Of a stretch of DNA of 64,000 nt, positions 11,352-20,577 are shown piece by piece. The stretch covers positions 310,001-374,000 of the forward strand of contig NZ_JNFA01000011.1 of NCBI RefSeq assembly GCF_000766865.1. The letters run 5' to 3'. The notes under the pieces are model-generated. The model had not been told where the DNA came from. It ran no database searches and saw only the letters and a program-made list of their open reading frames with translations. Numbering within the stretch: position 1 is the first letter of the stretch; every line of letters begins with the position of its first letter. The translations under genes were made by a program, and so were the position numbers. Source of the stretch: Listeria booriae. Its GTDB lineage: Bacteria; Bacillota; Bacilli; Lactobacillales; Listeriaceae.

Positions 11352-11774
11352 TTACTCGCGGTTTCTTTCCCAAAGTTTTTCAATATTGTCGGCGTTTAGC
11401 TCGCCTGTTTGGAATTTGGCGATATGATCGTCGTAAGTTTCGAGTTTGTAAACTAATAAATCACGAACTTGGTTCATTTCTGCTAATTTGTCTTCTAGTT
11501 CTCTCAATTGATCTCGCAAAATCTGTTTTTGCGCAGCTTCGACATTTTGTTTTTCACGTAATTGTGCTAATGTCGCGAATTCAATAAGTGATTCGACAGA
11601 CAGCCCTGCTTTGCGTAAACTTTTGGCTAAGTAAATCCAGTTTAAGTCGCTTGTTGCGTAATCACGGTAGCCACTCGAATTGCGCTGTACAGGCGGGATT
11701 ACACCAACTCTTTCGTAATAGCGTAACGTGTCTACCGTTAAATCGAACATCTCTGCCGCTTGTTTGATATTCAT
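11352..11774 (-). CDS. MerR family transcriptional regulator
   Basis: About 140 residues. The N-terminal winged helix is typical (MNIKQAAEMFDLTVDTLRYY, then ERVGVIPPVQRNSSGYRDY), followed by a long dimerisation helix (LREKQNVEAAQKQILRDQL). There are no cysteines in the short C-terminal part, so a metal sensor is unlikely; this resembles the AdhR/redox-responsive branch that controls reductases. I use ATG 11774 because GGAGGTGG precedes it at the right distance, and the ATG at 11789 overlaps that site. It probably regulates itself and the downstream aldo/keto reductase through the two 19-bp-spacer promoters. Confidence 0.88.
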   Translation of the reverse strand: MNIKQAAEMFDLTVDTLRYYERVGVIPPVQRNSSGYRDYATSDLNWIYLAKSLRKAGLSVESLIEFATLAQLREKQNVEAAQKQILRDQLRELEDKLAEMNQVRDLLVYKLETYDDHIAKFQTGELNADNIEKLWERNRE

Positions 11775-11808
11775 TTTTGCCACCTCCATATGATTCCATA
11801 TCTACTTC

Positions 11809-11839
11809 ATTATAAACCTTAGAGTCAACACCAAGGCAA
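11809..11839 (-). promoter_or_regulatory. MerR-type promoter of the merR gene
   Basis: On the minus strand, TTGCCT (11834-11839) and TATAAT (11809-11814) are separated by 19 bp (TGGTGTTGACTCTAAGGTT). The spacer resembles the one in front of the aldo/keto reductase gene, with TTGACTC/GTCGACTCC in the middle and AAGGTT before the -10. This indicates autoregulation. Confidence 0.7.
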
Positions 11840-12075
11840 ACGAATACACATTGTATTAAAAAATACATTACATCAAAAAACGTGAATAATTTACTTATCC
11901 TTAACGAGCCCAACAGACCAGCCAAAAAACCTTTAAAATTACCAATAAAAAGCATAATAAAAAAGCAAAACACTTGCACTTTCTATTCATATAGTCCATG
12001 ATACAATTGTTATTATAATTACTATTATATAGTATAAATTTTTAAAACTCGTGAGATAGGAGAACAATTACTGAC

Positions 12076-13491
12076 ATGGTTATATCATTATTAAAAAAAG
12101 CAGATAAGAAATTAAACAAACTATTAAACTTAGTAAATTACCTATGCAACTCTAGAAAAACATCTATCCGAGCTATTAGTCTCGCTGTTAATCGTTCCAG
12201 AAGCAGCGTCCAAAATGATTTAGAAGAAATTAGGCGTTGTCTACCAAATGATTGGAGCCTTCATATCGATCCTTATACAGGTGCTGAGCTTATTAAACCC
12301 TTTAACCAAACGGAAAATGATTTCATCGCTTTTTTTGTACAACAAAGTCTAGTTTTCCAATTGGTATTTGCTCCATTTAGTGAGCGATTCCATACTGTTG
12401 CGGAGGCTGCGGATAATTTATTCGTCTCTAAGAAGGCGCTTTATGATTTAATCAATCACTTAAACAGCGCTCTCGAACCCCATCAATTACGTTTTGATAA
12501 AAAAACATTGTCCCTTCGTGGCAAAGAAGAAATAGTACGGAATTTCTACTTATGCTTATTAACCTACGCCAATGAAGCCGATTTAGCCGGAAAATCTCCT
12601 CTAGATTTGGATGAAATTTTGCAGGAGCTCGGAATTAATTTACCAAAACCCGCCATCAAGCAACTAGAAATATGTTGCATTGTCGCTGTAACAAGACGAG
12701 AAATACCTGTCTGCGCAACGACTCTAAAAGCATTACCCGAAAATAATTTTGAAATCATCAAATTCCTGCTCTCTATTCAATACCATCATAAAATGTTGCT
12801 TCATGATAATGACAAGACTTGGCTACTAACAAAAATTTTCCAGATTATTTTTCAAGAAAAGAAAATAGAAGGATACGGTCCATTCAAACTCTTAGAACAG
12901 CAAGCCGTTAAATTCAACGCTTTAGTCCCTAAAAGCAATCCGAACAATTCCTCCTTTATACAAATGATTAGTCATCATATCATGTCTAAATTCTATTTTC
13001 CTGAAACATCATTCAATAGTTGGAACGAATTCAGCTCAGAAGAAACCAAATTTATGAAATCACATCCCGAACTCTTCTCTAGAATTGTGACTATTTATGA
13101 GCAACTCGATCCGCCATTTAACGTGATTACCGCGTCTGATACCGATATTATTTTTCAAACGGCGCTTTTCATTCGCAGTATCTCACTGGAATCTACACAA
13201 CAAACTCCAACCGTTTACGTACTCATCAAAAAAGGAGTTTCCTATGAAAATCACTGCATCAATCTATTTAATTTACAGTTTAAGCCTTGGCTTTTCAAGG
13301 CCATTGAGACCGACGAAGAATGGGATGACATTCAACAAGGCGCGATAGTTATCTCCGACCAGCCATTAATGATTGAAGATTCCAACAATATTTTAGTATC
13401 CCCAAAGCCAACAGAACTAGACCTCGAATCAATAAGACGATTCTTAGAAACCTATTTGACACATAAAAATTCAGACTACATCTTAATTTAG
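12076..13491 (+). CDS. Mga-like transcriptional regulator (PRD-type, helix-turn-helix)
   Basis: A 471-residue cytoplasmic regulator. The N-terminus carries a winged-helix region (TSIRAISLAVNRSRSSVQND then LEEIRRCLPNDW, about residues 29-61) of the Mga type, then a second helix-turn-helix-like stretch (AADNLFVSKKALYDLINHLN) and a long alpha-helical PRD-like body, ending in an EIIB-like region. Mga/AtxA-family proteins activate surface and virulence genes in Gram-positives. It is read in the same direction as, and 172 nt upstream of, the secreted protein gene at 13664, its likely target. A paralogue lies at 18171. The AGGAG site is 13 nt from the ATG, rather far. Confidence 0.8.
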   Translation: MVISLLKKADKKLNKLLNLVNYLCNSRKTSIRAISLAVNRSRSSVQNDLEEIRRCLPNDWSLHIDPYTGAELIKPFNQTENDFIAFFVQQSLVFQLVFAPFSERFHTVAEAADNLFVSKKALYDLINHLNSALEPHQLRFDKKTLSLRGKEEIVRNFYLCLLTYANEADLAGKSPLDLDEILQELGINLPKPAIKQLEICCIVAVTRREIPVCATTLKALPENNFEIIKFLLSIQYHHKMLLHDNDKTWLLTKIFQIIFQEKKIEGYGPFKLLEQQAVKFNALVPKSNPNNSSFIQMISHHIMSKFYFPETSFNSWNEFSSEETKFMKSHPELFSRIVTIYEQLDPPFNVITASDTDIIFQTALFIRSISLESTQQTPTVYVLIKKGVSYENHCINLFNLQFKPWLFKAIETDEEWDDIQQGAIVISDQPLMIEDSNNILVSPKPTELDLESIRRFLETYLTHKNSDYILI

Positions 13492-13663
13492 ATTTATCCA
13501 TTTATTGAAATTAGCAGGCTGTTGAAAATTCTTAAAAATAATTACCTAGCTTCCCTCTACGATTTATTGACAATAAGTATCTAATATTACCAAATTTTCT
13601 ATGTACTTTTCAAAATCTCCATGTTAGGATGAGAACCTATTAAAAATAAAAGGAGATGTTGAA

Positions 13664-16600
13664 ATGAAACAGAGAAAAAGATGGAAGCAACTGACGTGTG
13701 TCGCTTTGTCTGGGTTACTAATTACGGGATTAGTTTCTCCGACGCTAGCGCACGCGTCACCAGTCAAAACAGGGGAAACATCAGCCAAAAACGCATTAAA
13801 GGCCACTATTCAAAATAAGAACTTAATTCAAGATCCCGATTTCACGTCATTTACGAATGATGAGAACACAGGCTGGGTGTACATGAGTCAAATAGGTTCG
13901 GATAAGCTAACCAACCTGCCGCTAATACCAAATGGAAACGGATACGATATTCAAAATGATACCAACGATCATATTTTAGCAAACACAGAACACGTTGATA
14001 TCAATGGCGAACCTGGTGTCCAAGTCTATAATAAGGCAGCTGTGGGAACTACATTGGCTTGGGTGCAACAAAAGATTACGAATTTAATTCCTGGGCAAAC
14101 GTATCATATTGGAGCTGATTATCGCCTTCTATCCTCAGATATTCCAGAGCCTCCGTTTACAGGAGAGAAACCAAATATATTAGGTCTCGTTTTGGACAAT
14201 GCTGGAGATCAACAAGTGGTTCAACAAGAGCAAATTGATAAAGACGATAATGCTTGGAAAACTTATGATTACAGCTTTGTAGCTAGCGGAACAGAGGCAA
14301 CCATTTCTTTCCTACTGTATGCGCGTACAATTGATTTTTCAGAGCAAACTAAAATGACGGCCCAATACAAAAACGTACAAGTAATAAACGCCGATCAAAC
14401 ACCGCCTGATGCGCCGACAATCAATGACTTAACTACGGATTCAACAAGCGCTAGCGGTACTGCAGAACCGAATTCGGATGTTACTTTGACAGTTGATGGT
14501 ACAGTCATTGGTACTGGTAAAGCAGATGCAGATGGTAACTACAACATTCCAATCACACCACAACCAGCCAATGCCGTAGTTGAAGCAACTGCTACAGATA
14601 TTGCTGGAAATATTAGCGATCCAGCCTCAACGGTTGTAGCATCGTTAAACAATTCGGCAATTAGCGGTACAGTAACAAATGCCGATACAGGGAATGGATT
14701 TGCAAATACAACTGTTGAACTGCATGATGTAAATGGAAATCTCCTTGATACACAGCAAACAGACAGCAACGGTAACTACAATTTCACCAAACTATCAGCT
14801 GGCGACTATTATGTAAAAGTTGTTATTCCAAGCGATTATGAATATGTAACTGGTAATGGCTATGGCAGCGACGGAAACAGTGACTATATCAATCTTAATG
14901 GCGATAATACAGCCAGCAATTACAACATCACATTAGCTAAAAAAGAACAATTGAGCACAGTAAATTGGATTTACAATAAAGACACAGCAAATAATCGCGT
15001 AATTACAGATGGCGATAACATTTCCGTTTTCGAAAACTATACGGACGAAAACAACTATCACAATCTGAATTTTAATTTAAAAGACAATGATGGCAACATC
15101 TTAGATCCACGCGATTACACGATTACTTCGAGCAATCCATCTGTAGCAAATATCATTTTAGGAAACGGCGGTGCTAAATTGTATGCCGCAACCATTGAAG
15201 GACCTGGTTCAAGCGTTATCACAATCAAAGATAAAGCGGGAAATACATTACGCCAGTACACTATCAATGTGAAAGCTAGCGCGCAAGACGTAAAATGGAT
15301 TTACAACAAAGATGCATCGGCTGACCGCATTGTCCCAAACAATGATAACATCACGGTTTCACAGTCTTATGCAGACGCAAGCGGATATCATAATCTGAAT
15401 TTCTCATTACTTGATAAACGCGGAAATACGGTAGACCCTCGTGATTATACAATTACATCTAGCAATCCAGCCGTAGCCACCGTTATTTATGGAAATAGTG
15501 GTGCACAACTATACGCCGCTGTGATTAAAGGAACTGGTTCTACAGTCATCACAGTAAAAGATTCCGCAGGTCAAACAGTGCGTCAATACACGCTAAACAT
15601 TACAGCAGACAAAGTCCTTGCAACCGATATTAGCTTATCTACAACAAATATCAATACAACAATCGGAGGCACAGGCAAAATCGATGCCACTGTTCAACCA
15701 ACGAACGCAACAAATAAAACATTGAGCTACACACCAGCCGATCCAAGCATTATTACAGTTGACGCTAACGGAAACTGGACAGCTCACAAAGCAGGCACAA
15801 CAACCATCGCTGTGAAAACAACGGACGGTAGTAATATCACAAAAACGATCACTGTAAACGTAAGCGAATCCGTCGTTGTGAAGGAAGAAAACATCCCTAA
15901 CTATCCAAACGATGTGATCACAGAAGGCAAAAACATTTATATTGATACTAATTTTACAAATACGTATAACTCTCACGATATGAATTTCAGAGAATACAGT
16001 ACATCGGGAACATTACTGAACAGTAAAGATTTCGTGTACACATCTAGCAATAATGCCGTATTATCTCCAAAAGCAGACAATGGCGATAATTGGAGTAGAC
16101 TGGCGATTAATGGTGCTGGCGTTGCAACTATCACAGTAAAAGATAAAGCTGGTAACACTGTGCGTACATTCATCGTTCACGTCGCCCAAGCAGCAACAAC
16201 TGTCAAAGCAACAGATCTTTCCTTAAGCGCATCGAACATCACTGCAAATGTAGCTGATACTGGCAAAATCAACGCAACCGTATCACCCGCCAACACAACA
16301 AATAAAACAGTCAGCTATACAGCAGCAGATCCAAGCATCATTACGGTCGATGCAAACGGGAATTGGGTAGCCAAAAAAGCTGGTACAACAACCATCACAG
16401 TAAAAACAACAGATGGAAGCAACCTCTCTAAAACAATAACGGTCACCGTCAATAAGAGTATCGCCGATCGTATGAAGAGTGCAGATGTTGAACTCGTCAA
16501 CCTACGTCCAAACACTGGTAGCACAGGAACCAATGCTTACATCTATCCACATTCCGCAGATGTACCTGCTGGTGTAACATATACGATTGAGACTTACAAG

Positions 16601-16816
16601 GACACAGGTGTCTTAATCTCAAACATCACAGTTGGTGTTACAAATGGTACGTATCACCAAGTATTACAAAACACGAAAAATCCAACAGCTGCCTGGGGTG
16701 TAGCGGGACAAACTGTCAAAGTATACGCTACTTATCAAGGCGTTAAATACCTAGTGACAGAAGGTCCATCCACTAATTACTACTCTGTTCAAACAACACA
16801 TGTGTGGAAAGACTAA
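13664..16816 (+). CDS. Secreted Ig-repeat surface protein with unanchored C-terminal domain
   Basis: A 1050-residue secreted protein. Signal peptide residues 1-32 end in AHAS. A carbohydrate-binding-like N-domain (about 45-245) is followed by a Big_6-like Ig domain (about 245-325), a Cna_B/SdrD_B-like domain (about 330-425), and alternating Ig-like 'YNKD' domains and BIG2 domains (PADPSIITVDANGNW is the BIG2 signature). The last 115 residues (from SIADRMKSAD, with AYIYPHSADVPAGVTY and ATYQGVKYLVTEG) match the ends of the giant proteins at 21025 and 37101. There is no LPXTG, transmembrane tail or known wall-binding repeat. It lies downstream of an Mga regulator. Confidence 0.85.
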   Translation: MKQRKRWKQLTCVALSGLLITGLVSPTLAHASPVKTGETSAKNALKATIQNKNLIQDPDFTSFTNDENTGWVYMSQIGSDKLTNLPLIPNGNGYDIQNDTNDHILANTEHVDINGEPGVQVYNKAAVGTTLAWVQQKITNLIPGQTYHIGADYRLLSSDIPEPPFTGEKPNILGLVLDNAGDQQVVQQEQIDKDDNAWKTYDYSFVASGTEATISFLLYARTIDFSEQTKMTAQYKNVQVINADQTPPDAPTINDLTTDSTSASGTAEPNSDVTLTVDGTVIGTGKADADGNYNIPITPQPANAVVEATATDIAGNISDPASTVVASLNNSAISGTVTNADTGNGFANTTVELHDVNGNLLDTQQTDSNGNYNFTKLSAGDYYVKVVIPSDYEYVTGNGYGSDGNSDYINLNGDNTASNYNITLAKKEQLSTVNWIYNKDTANNRVITDGDNISVFENYTDENNYHNLNFNLKDNDGNILDPRDYTITSSNPSVANIILGNGGAKLYAATIEGPGSSVITIKDKAGNTLRQYTINVKASAQDVKWIYNKDASADRIVPNNDNITVSQSYADASGYHNLNFSLLDKRGNTVDPRDYTITSSNPAVATVIYGNSGAQLYAAVIKGTGSTVITVKDSAGQTVRQYTLNITADKVLATDISLSTTNINTTIGGTGKIDATVQPTNATNKTLSYTPADPSIITVDANGNWTAHKAGTTTIAVKTTDGSNITKTITVNVSESVVVKEENIPNYPNDVITEGKNIYIDTNFTNTYNSHDMNFREYSTSGTLLNSKDFVYTSSNNAVLSPKADNGDNWSRLAINGAGVATITVKDKAGNTVRTFIVHVAQAATTVKATDLSLSASNITANVADTGKINATVSPANTTNKTVSYTAADPSIITVDANGNWVAKKAGTTTITVKTTDGSNLSKTITVTVNKSIADRMKSADVELVNLRPNTGSTGTNAYIYPHSADVPAGVTYTIETYKDTGVLISNITVGVTNGTYHQVLQNTKNPTAAWGVAGQTVKVYATYQGVKYLVTEGPSTNYYSVQTTHVWKD

Positions 16817-16830
16817 CACTTACAGCTAGC

Positions 16831-16876
16831 AAAAACTGTGTCAACTGCGGCCCTCCCTGCTGTTGGCACAGTTTTT
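16831..16876. terminator. Bidirectional intrinsic terminator
   Basis: AAAAACTGTGTCAAC (16831-16845) pairs with GTTGGCACAGTTTTT (16862-16876), a 15-bp stem with one G-T pair and T/A tracts on both sides. It ends the rightward secreted-protein gene and probably the leftward Crp-like operon. Confidence 0.85.
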
Positions 16877-16919
16877 CATTTCGTGAAGCGGACACTATAC
16901 GTAAAATTCTGTATATAAA

Positions 16920-17588
16920 TTAACAAAACTCCTTATTTACTCGAAATAACTTCTCTTTTTCAGGTCGGAGTAGGAAATTCTCTCTTTGTAGTTTTTCAAT
17001 GAGTGATTTGCCTGTATTGAAGCTCAGTCCTAAATAGCTAATCACGATTTTCTTACTGAAACATTTCGGCAAGACGATGGCTTCTCCTTCAACTTTTCCG
17101 AAGTTTTTAGCTAAATCGGCAAGCATCTTTCTTGAGCGGTCGTTCCCTTTCAAATGCAGATGGATGCAGTTTTTTTGAATACGTTGCTGTTCGGCTTTGT
17201 TTAATAAGTATAAATATAGCCAACCTTCTTGCAGCCCCATTAAAATATCAAGAATTTCTTCTTTTACAAATAGCAATACTTCCATTTTCTCCATAGCCAC
17301 GATGGTGTACGGTTGGATGTCATTGAATAAAAACGTCTCCAAGCCGATAAAATGCCCCTCTTGTTCAAAATTAAAAATACTCTCATTCCGCGTAAATGCT
17401 ACAATTCCTTGTTTAATATAGAAAACACGCTCGTTGTCTAGACCCTCTTCCACAAGTATTTGATTTTTCGTCATTATTCTTTTTTTAGGTATCAAGTGGT
17501 ATTTATCCATCAAAAGGTTAATTAATCTTGTTTCGCTGAATAAATTATCAATTTCTTCTTTACTGTATAGTTCCATTAACCCTTTCAA
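16920..17588 (-). CDS. Crp/Fnr-like (PrfA-type) transcriptional regulator
   Basis: About 222 residues. A beta-roll sensor domain (FYIKQGIVAF, then HFIGLETFLFND) is joined by a long helix to a C-terminal helix-turn-helix (CFSKKIVISYLGLSFNTGKS). The cyclic-nucleotide RxS phosphate-binding signature is missing, as in PrfA. I prefer TTG 17588, with AGAGGTG 5 nt upstream; an ATG at 17576 is the alternative but its AAGGG is only 3 nt away. It starts about 14 nt after the next Crp-like gene's stop codon, suggesting coupled translation. It is the last gene of the module A minus-strand run. Confidence 0.75.
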   Translation of the reverse strand: MKGLMELYSKEEIDNLFSETRLINLLMDKYHLIPKKRIMTKNQILVEEGLDNERVFYIKQGIVAFTRNESIFNFEQEGHFIGLETFLFNDIQPYTIVAMEKMEVLLFVKEEILDILMGLQEGWLYLYLLNKAEQQRIQKNCIHLHLKGNDRSRKMLADLAKNFGKVEGEAIVLPKCFSKKIVISYLGLSFNTGKSLIEKLQRENFLLRPEKEKLFRVNKEFC

Positions 17589-17602
17589 ATCGACACCTCT
17601 AA

Positions 17603-18148
17603 TCAATAGCCATTTTCTGAAATATATTGTTCTAGTGCTTGCATGTCTGGTACTGCCCATGGTTTTGGCTTCATGCGGATGATTTTTCTTCCCGCCATTC
17701 TGCGGAGCAACACGGAGATATATTCGCGTTTCAAGTTGCAATAGTTCGCAATGTCATACTGTGTGAAGATAGGCGTTATTTGAATCTCGCCATCTCTATT
17801 AGTTCCGAATTTCTCTGCTAATTTTTTAAGGCAAATGCTCACACGTGCTTCTGCGTTGTAATGGTATTCATCCAATCGCTCTACTAACAGTGCATCATAA
17901 TATCCCGGAAATAGTGGCAGATCTATTTTCGTTTCTTCTAAATCAAGTGCTGTCCTCGCAAAGAAGTCGAGATTCTCATTGGCAATCACCATGTCCCCAA
18001 CGCCTAAATATGTCAACACACTTCCTGATTTTGTCTGCACTTCCACAATGCCCTTCTTAATAACAAAAAATTTATCTTCTTCGGAAAATTCCAAAGCTTG
18101 TTTCCCGAAAAAGGTTCTATTTCTCCATTCGATATTCATCTGATTCAC
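17603..18148 (-). CDS. Short Crp-like regulator
   Basis: About 181 residues, shorter than usual Crp proteins. The beta-roll core is reduced (FFVIKKGIVEV, TYLGVGDMVIANE) and is followed by a clear winged helix (FTQYDIANYCNLKREYISVL). The C-terminal segment IIRMKPKPWAVPDMQALEQY is nearly shared with the protein at 30741, a clear paralogue (IIRIRPKPWLVLNMEKLDDY). The start is either GTG 18148, close to AGGAGG, or ATG 18139. It sits between an Mga regulator and another Crp-like gene in module A. Confidence 0.78.
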   Translation of the reverse strand: MNQMNIEWRNRTFFGKQALEFSEEDKFFVIKKGIVEVQTKSGSVLTYLGVGDMVIANENLDFFARTALDLEETKIDLPLFPGYYDALLVERLDEYHYNAEARVSICLKKLAEKFGTNRDGEIQITPIFTQYDIANYCNLKREYISVLLRRMAGRKIIRMKPKPWAVPDMQALEQYISENGY

Positions 18149-18170
18149 TTTCCTCCTTTGGTAGTGCGCT

Positions 18171-19682
18171 TTAATTTTTCATGTAGTTATTTTGGATTGT
18201 TCTTTTTGTTTCTTGGTTTGTATCGATGTGGTAGCCTTCTTTGGTACGTGTTTTTACTAACATTTCTTCGATTGTATTAAAGTCGCGAATGGATGGTAGT
18301 GGCGCAATGACAATTACTGGTTTCGCGAGTTTTCCAACTTCTGTATCGCTAATCACGAAATCGACTGCCCGCATGTCATAGGTATACAAGTCATCTATAT
18401 AATCAACAATTTGTATTTCCATTCCGCGGTGAAACTTGGCTCGCAATAGATCTATCAAAAAATGCACCCAAATCGGTCCTTTATTAATGAATAACAATAC
18501 TTTTTTAACTTCTAAATTATTCTGAATCGACACTAAAAACAAAACCATCTCTATGACATTTTTTTCAGATTCAATTTGATACATGGCGGATTGGCGGTCG
18601 AATAATTGATAGCTCAGAGAGACTTGTTGGTACAAGCTTCTAAATCGTGTCTGTACTTCTAAAAACAGTTTTTCGTCATCGTAGTATAAGTAATCTTTTT
18701 GCTGGTTTTTCTCGCTAAAGAATCTGAGTTGGCGGTTCATTAAGTCAATGAAGGTGTTGTTGTTTTTGAGGTTGGTTCCGGCGATTTGTCCTAATCTGTC
18801 TGCTAAAAAATGAAAGCCTTCAACGGTTTCAATCATGCTGTAATCTAGCATTCCGGATACTCTTCGGCTCGTATATTGATGAAATACTTGGCTTAAAAAG
18901 CGCTGTTCTTCCACCGGTAATGACATGCCAAGCAAATCCTTTAATTTCCGATTGAACGAAAAAATCATGAAAGCAACGCTATGATCTATGTCTTCTTGGG
19001 TTGGGGTTATTGTCGTGATGTGCTTTTTCTTTTTAGAACGGTAGATGCAAATGGCGATGAACAAGGTAATTTTCTTTTTTTCTGTGAAGGAAAAGTGAAA
19101 TTGGGTTATATTTTCTAGCTGGGCCACATGCTCGTGAATAATTGCTAGCAAATCTTGAGGAAACACCTTAGTCATCGCTTCGGTTTCCCGAAAAAGATGG
19201 AAAAAGAAAGTTCTGATATCCTCCTCTTTGCCTTGAATTTTAAAAGGGCTTTTGGAGATGGTAATACCGTCTTTTTCGAAAAATTCGTTTGCTTTGCGGA
19301 TCATTCTATAGAGTGATGGTATCGATGTGTAGCTTTGCTGGGCGATTGTTTGTAGATTGGATGCTTGTTCGCGAAAGCCCAGCTCAAGCATTTGGAACAT
19401 CAAGGTGTCGGTAATCCATGACTGGATGATAGCTTGAATTGATTGATCTGCTGGCTTGATTAGCATAATCCCTTTGTATGCTTGCTGTGCAATCTCCCAA
19501 CCGTTTGGCAGGGAACTTTGTAATTCTTCTACGTAACGGCGCGCGGTGGAGACAGTGACATTAAGATCAATTGCGATTTTCTTAATGGAGTACCACGTCA
19601 TTGTCTCGTCTAGAGCCGTTAATAGTTGCACCATTTGATTCGTCTTTTTTTCGATTTGTAACAGAACCTTTGTAACTCCCAT
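18171..19682 (-). CDS. Mga-like transcriptional regulator
   Basis: A 503-residue paralogue of the protein at 12076, sharing the N-terminal pattern (KKTNQMVQLL, IKKIAIDLNVTVSTARRYVE, LQSSLPNGWEI) that forms the DNA-binding winged helix, then a second helix-turn-helix-like segment (QSYTSIPSLYRMIRKANEFF) and PRD-like helices. GGGAG lies 8 nt before the ATG. It is only 13 nt downstream of the carbonic-anhydrase-like lipoprotein gene, so it is in the same operon. It probably activates surface-protein genes of module A. Confidence 0.8.
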   Translation of the reverse strand: MGVTKVLLQIEKKTNQMVQLLTALDETMTWYSIKKIAIDLNVTVSTARRYVEELQSSLPNGWEIAQQAYKGIMLIKPADQSIQAIIQSWITDTLMFQMLELGFREQASNLQTIAQQSYTSIPSLYRMIRKANEFFEKDGITISKSPFKIQGKEEDIRTFFFHLFRETEAMTKVFPQDLLAIIHEHVAQLENITQFHFSFTEKKKITLFIAICIYRSKKKKHITTITPTQEDIDHSVAFMIFSFNRKLKDLLGMSLPVEEQRFLSQVFHQYTSRRVSGMLDYSMIETVEGFHFLADRLGQIAGTNLKNNNTFIDLMNRQLRFFSEKNQQKDYLYYDDEKLFLEVQTRFRSLYQQVSLSYQLFDRQSAMYQIESEKNVIEMVLFLVSIQNNLEVKKVLLFINKGPIWVHFLIDLLRAKFHRGMEIQIVDYIDDLYTYDMRAVDFVISDTEVGKLAKPVIVIAPLPSIRDFNTIEEMLVKTRTKEGYHIDTNQETKRTIQNNYMKN

Positions 19683-19695
19683 TTAGACAACTCCC

Positions 19696-20553
19696 TTAAT
19701 TACTAACAACTGTGCGCTTGTTTAAATCTTGGATGGGTCTGTTATTGTTATTCAAGTTCTTTTGTAAGTCTTGGATTTGTTGTTTGGACATGGTGATTGG
19801 CATTTGGTAAACCATCCATGTTACCCCTTCTGTTGTTGCTGGTGTTGTAAGTGAGCCTTGGTATTGATATATTTTTCCGTTTTCTGGGATGAGTCCTAAT
19901 GTGCTGACGGCTGATTTCATTTTCATTGTTTTGCCGTTTCCTAGTGTTGAGATGACGGAAGTTAAGTCCCCCACGGCTTGGTTTTTAACGCCTTGTTTTA
20001 TGAAAATACTAATAATTAAAGTTTTATTATCTGTGGATTTATGTGTTAGTTGTAACTCAGCATCGTATTTATTGCCGTCTAATTGGTGTTCACTCGGGGT
20101 ATGGATGTTTATTTCTTTTAGTGTGTATTGTTTTCCACCGACTTTTATTTTGCTGTCTGCTCGTCCTTTTGCTTGTTGTGCGACGGCTTGGACCATTTTG
20201 TCTTTGCGGGTAATTTGAAACATGGTTGGTTGGTATTGGTAGCTGATTGTTGTTTTGTTAGTGTCTGTTCTTGCGGTTTGGGTGTTGATGTTGATTGGGG
20301 ACTGTTCTTTTCCTGTATTGCTGATTTGATAGGCTTTATTTAGTTCGCCCCAGTATTTTGGTCCTGTTTTGCCGGAATAGGACCAGTCTAGAATTCTTTT
20401 TTCTGATGTGTTGCTTGCTGCTACTTGTTGTGATGTTGCCTCTTTTTTTGCACTCGCTTGTTTGTCTGTTGTATCGGAATGTGGCGCACAGCCTCCTAAT
20501 ACAAATACGCTTCCTGCAATCACCGTTAATACTGACATCATCATTTTTTTCAA
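19696..20553 (-). CDS. Alpha-carbonic-anhydrase-like lipoprotein with degenerate zinc site
   Basis: 285 residues. The signal peptide ends in a lipobox (VLGGC, Cys22), so it should be membrane-anchored outside the cell. The fold markers of alpha carbonic anhydrase are clear: WSYSGKTGPKYWG, QSPININ, HTPSEHQLDG and SLTTPATTEGVTW. In the metal site, the positions equivalent to His94 and His119 of the human enzyme are Asn149 (INIH) and Gln168 (ELQLTH); only His151 is kept. Catalysis is therefore doubtful, and binding of a ligand or partner is more likely. The start is TTG 20553, 8 nt after GAGGG. A paralogue with the same changes is at 32356. Confidence 0.85.
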   Translation of the reverse strand: MKKMMMSVLTVIAGSVFVLGGCAPHSDTTDKQASAKKEATSQQVAASNTSEKRILDWSYSGKTGPKYWGELNKAYQISNTGKEQSPININTQTARTDTNKTTISYQYQPTMFQITRKDKMVQAVAQQAKGRADSKIKVGGKQYTLKEINIHTPSEHQLDGNKYDAELQLTHKSTDNKTLIISIFIKQGVKNQAVGDLTSVISTLGNGKTMKMKSAVSTLGLIPENGKIYQYQGSLTTPATTEGVTWMVYQMPITMSKQQIQDLQKNLNNNNRPIQDLNKRTVVSN

Positions 20554-20577
20554 TGTAACAACCCTCTTTCTAATTTT

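Noticed and set aside
11662..11979. 105-codon minus-strand frame overlapping the merR start
   Set aside because: It overlaps merR in another frame and covers its MerR-type promoter.
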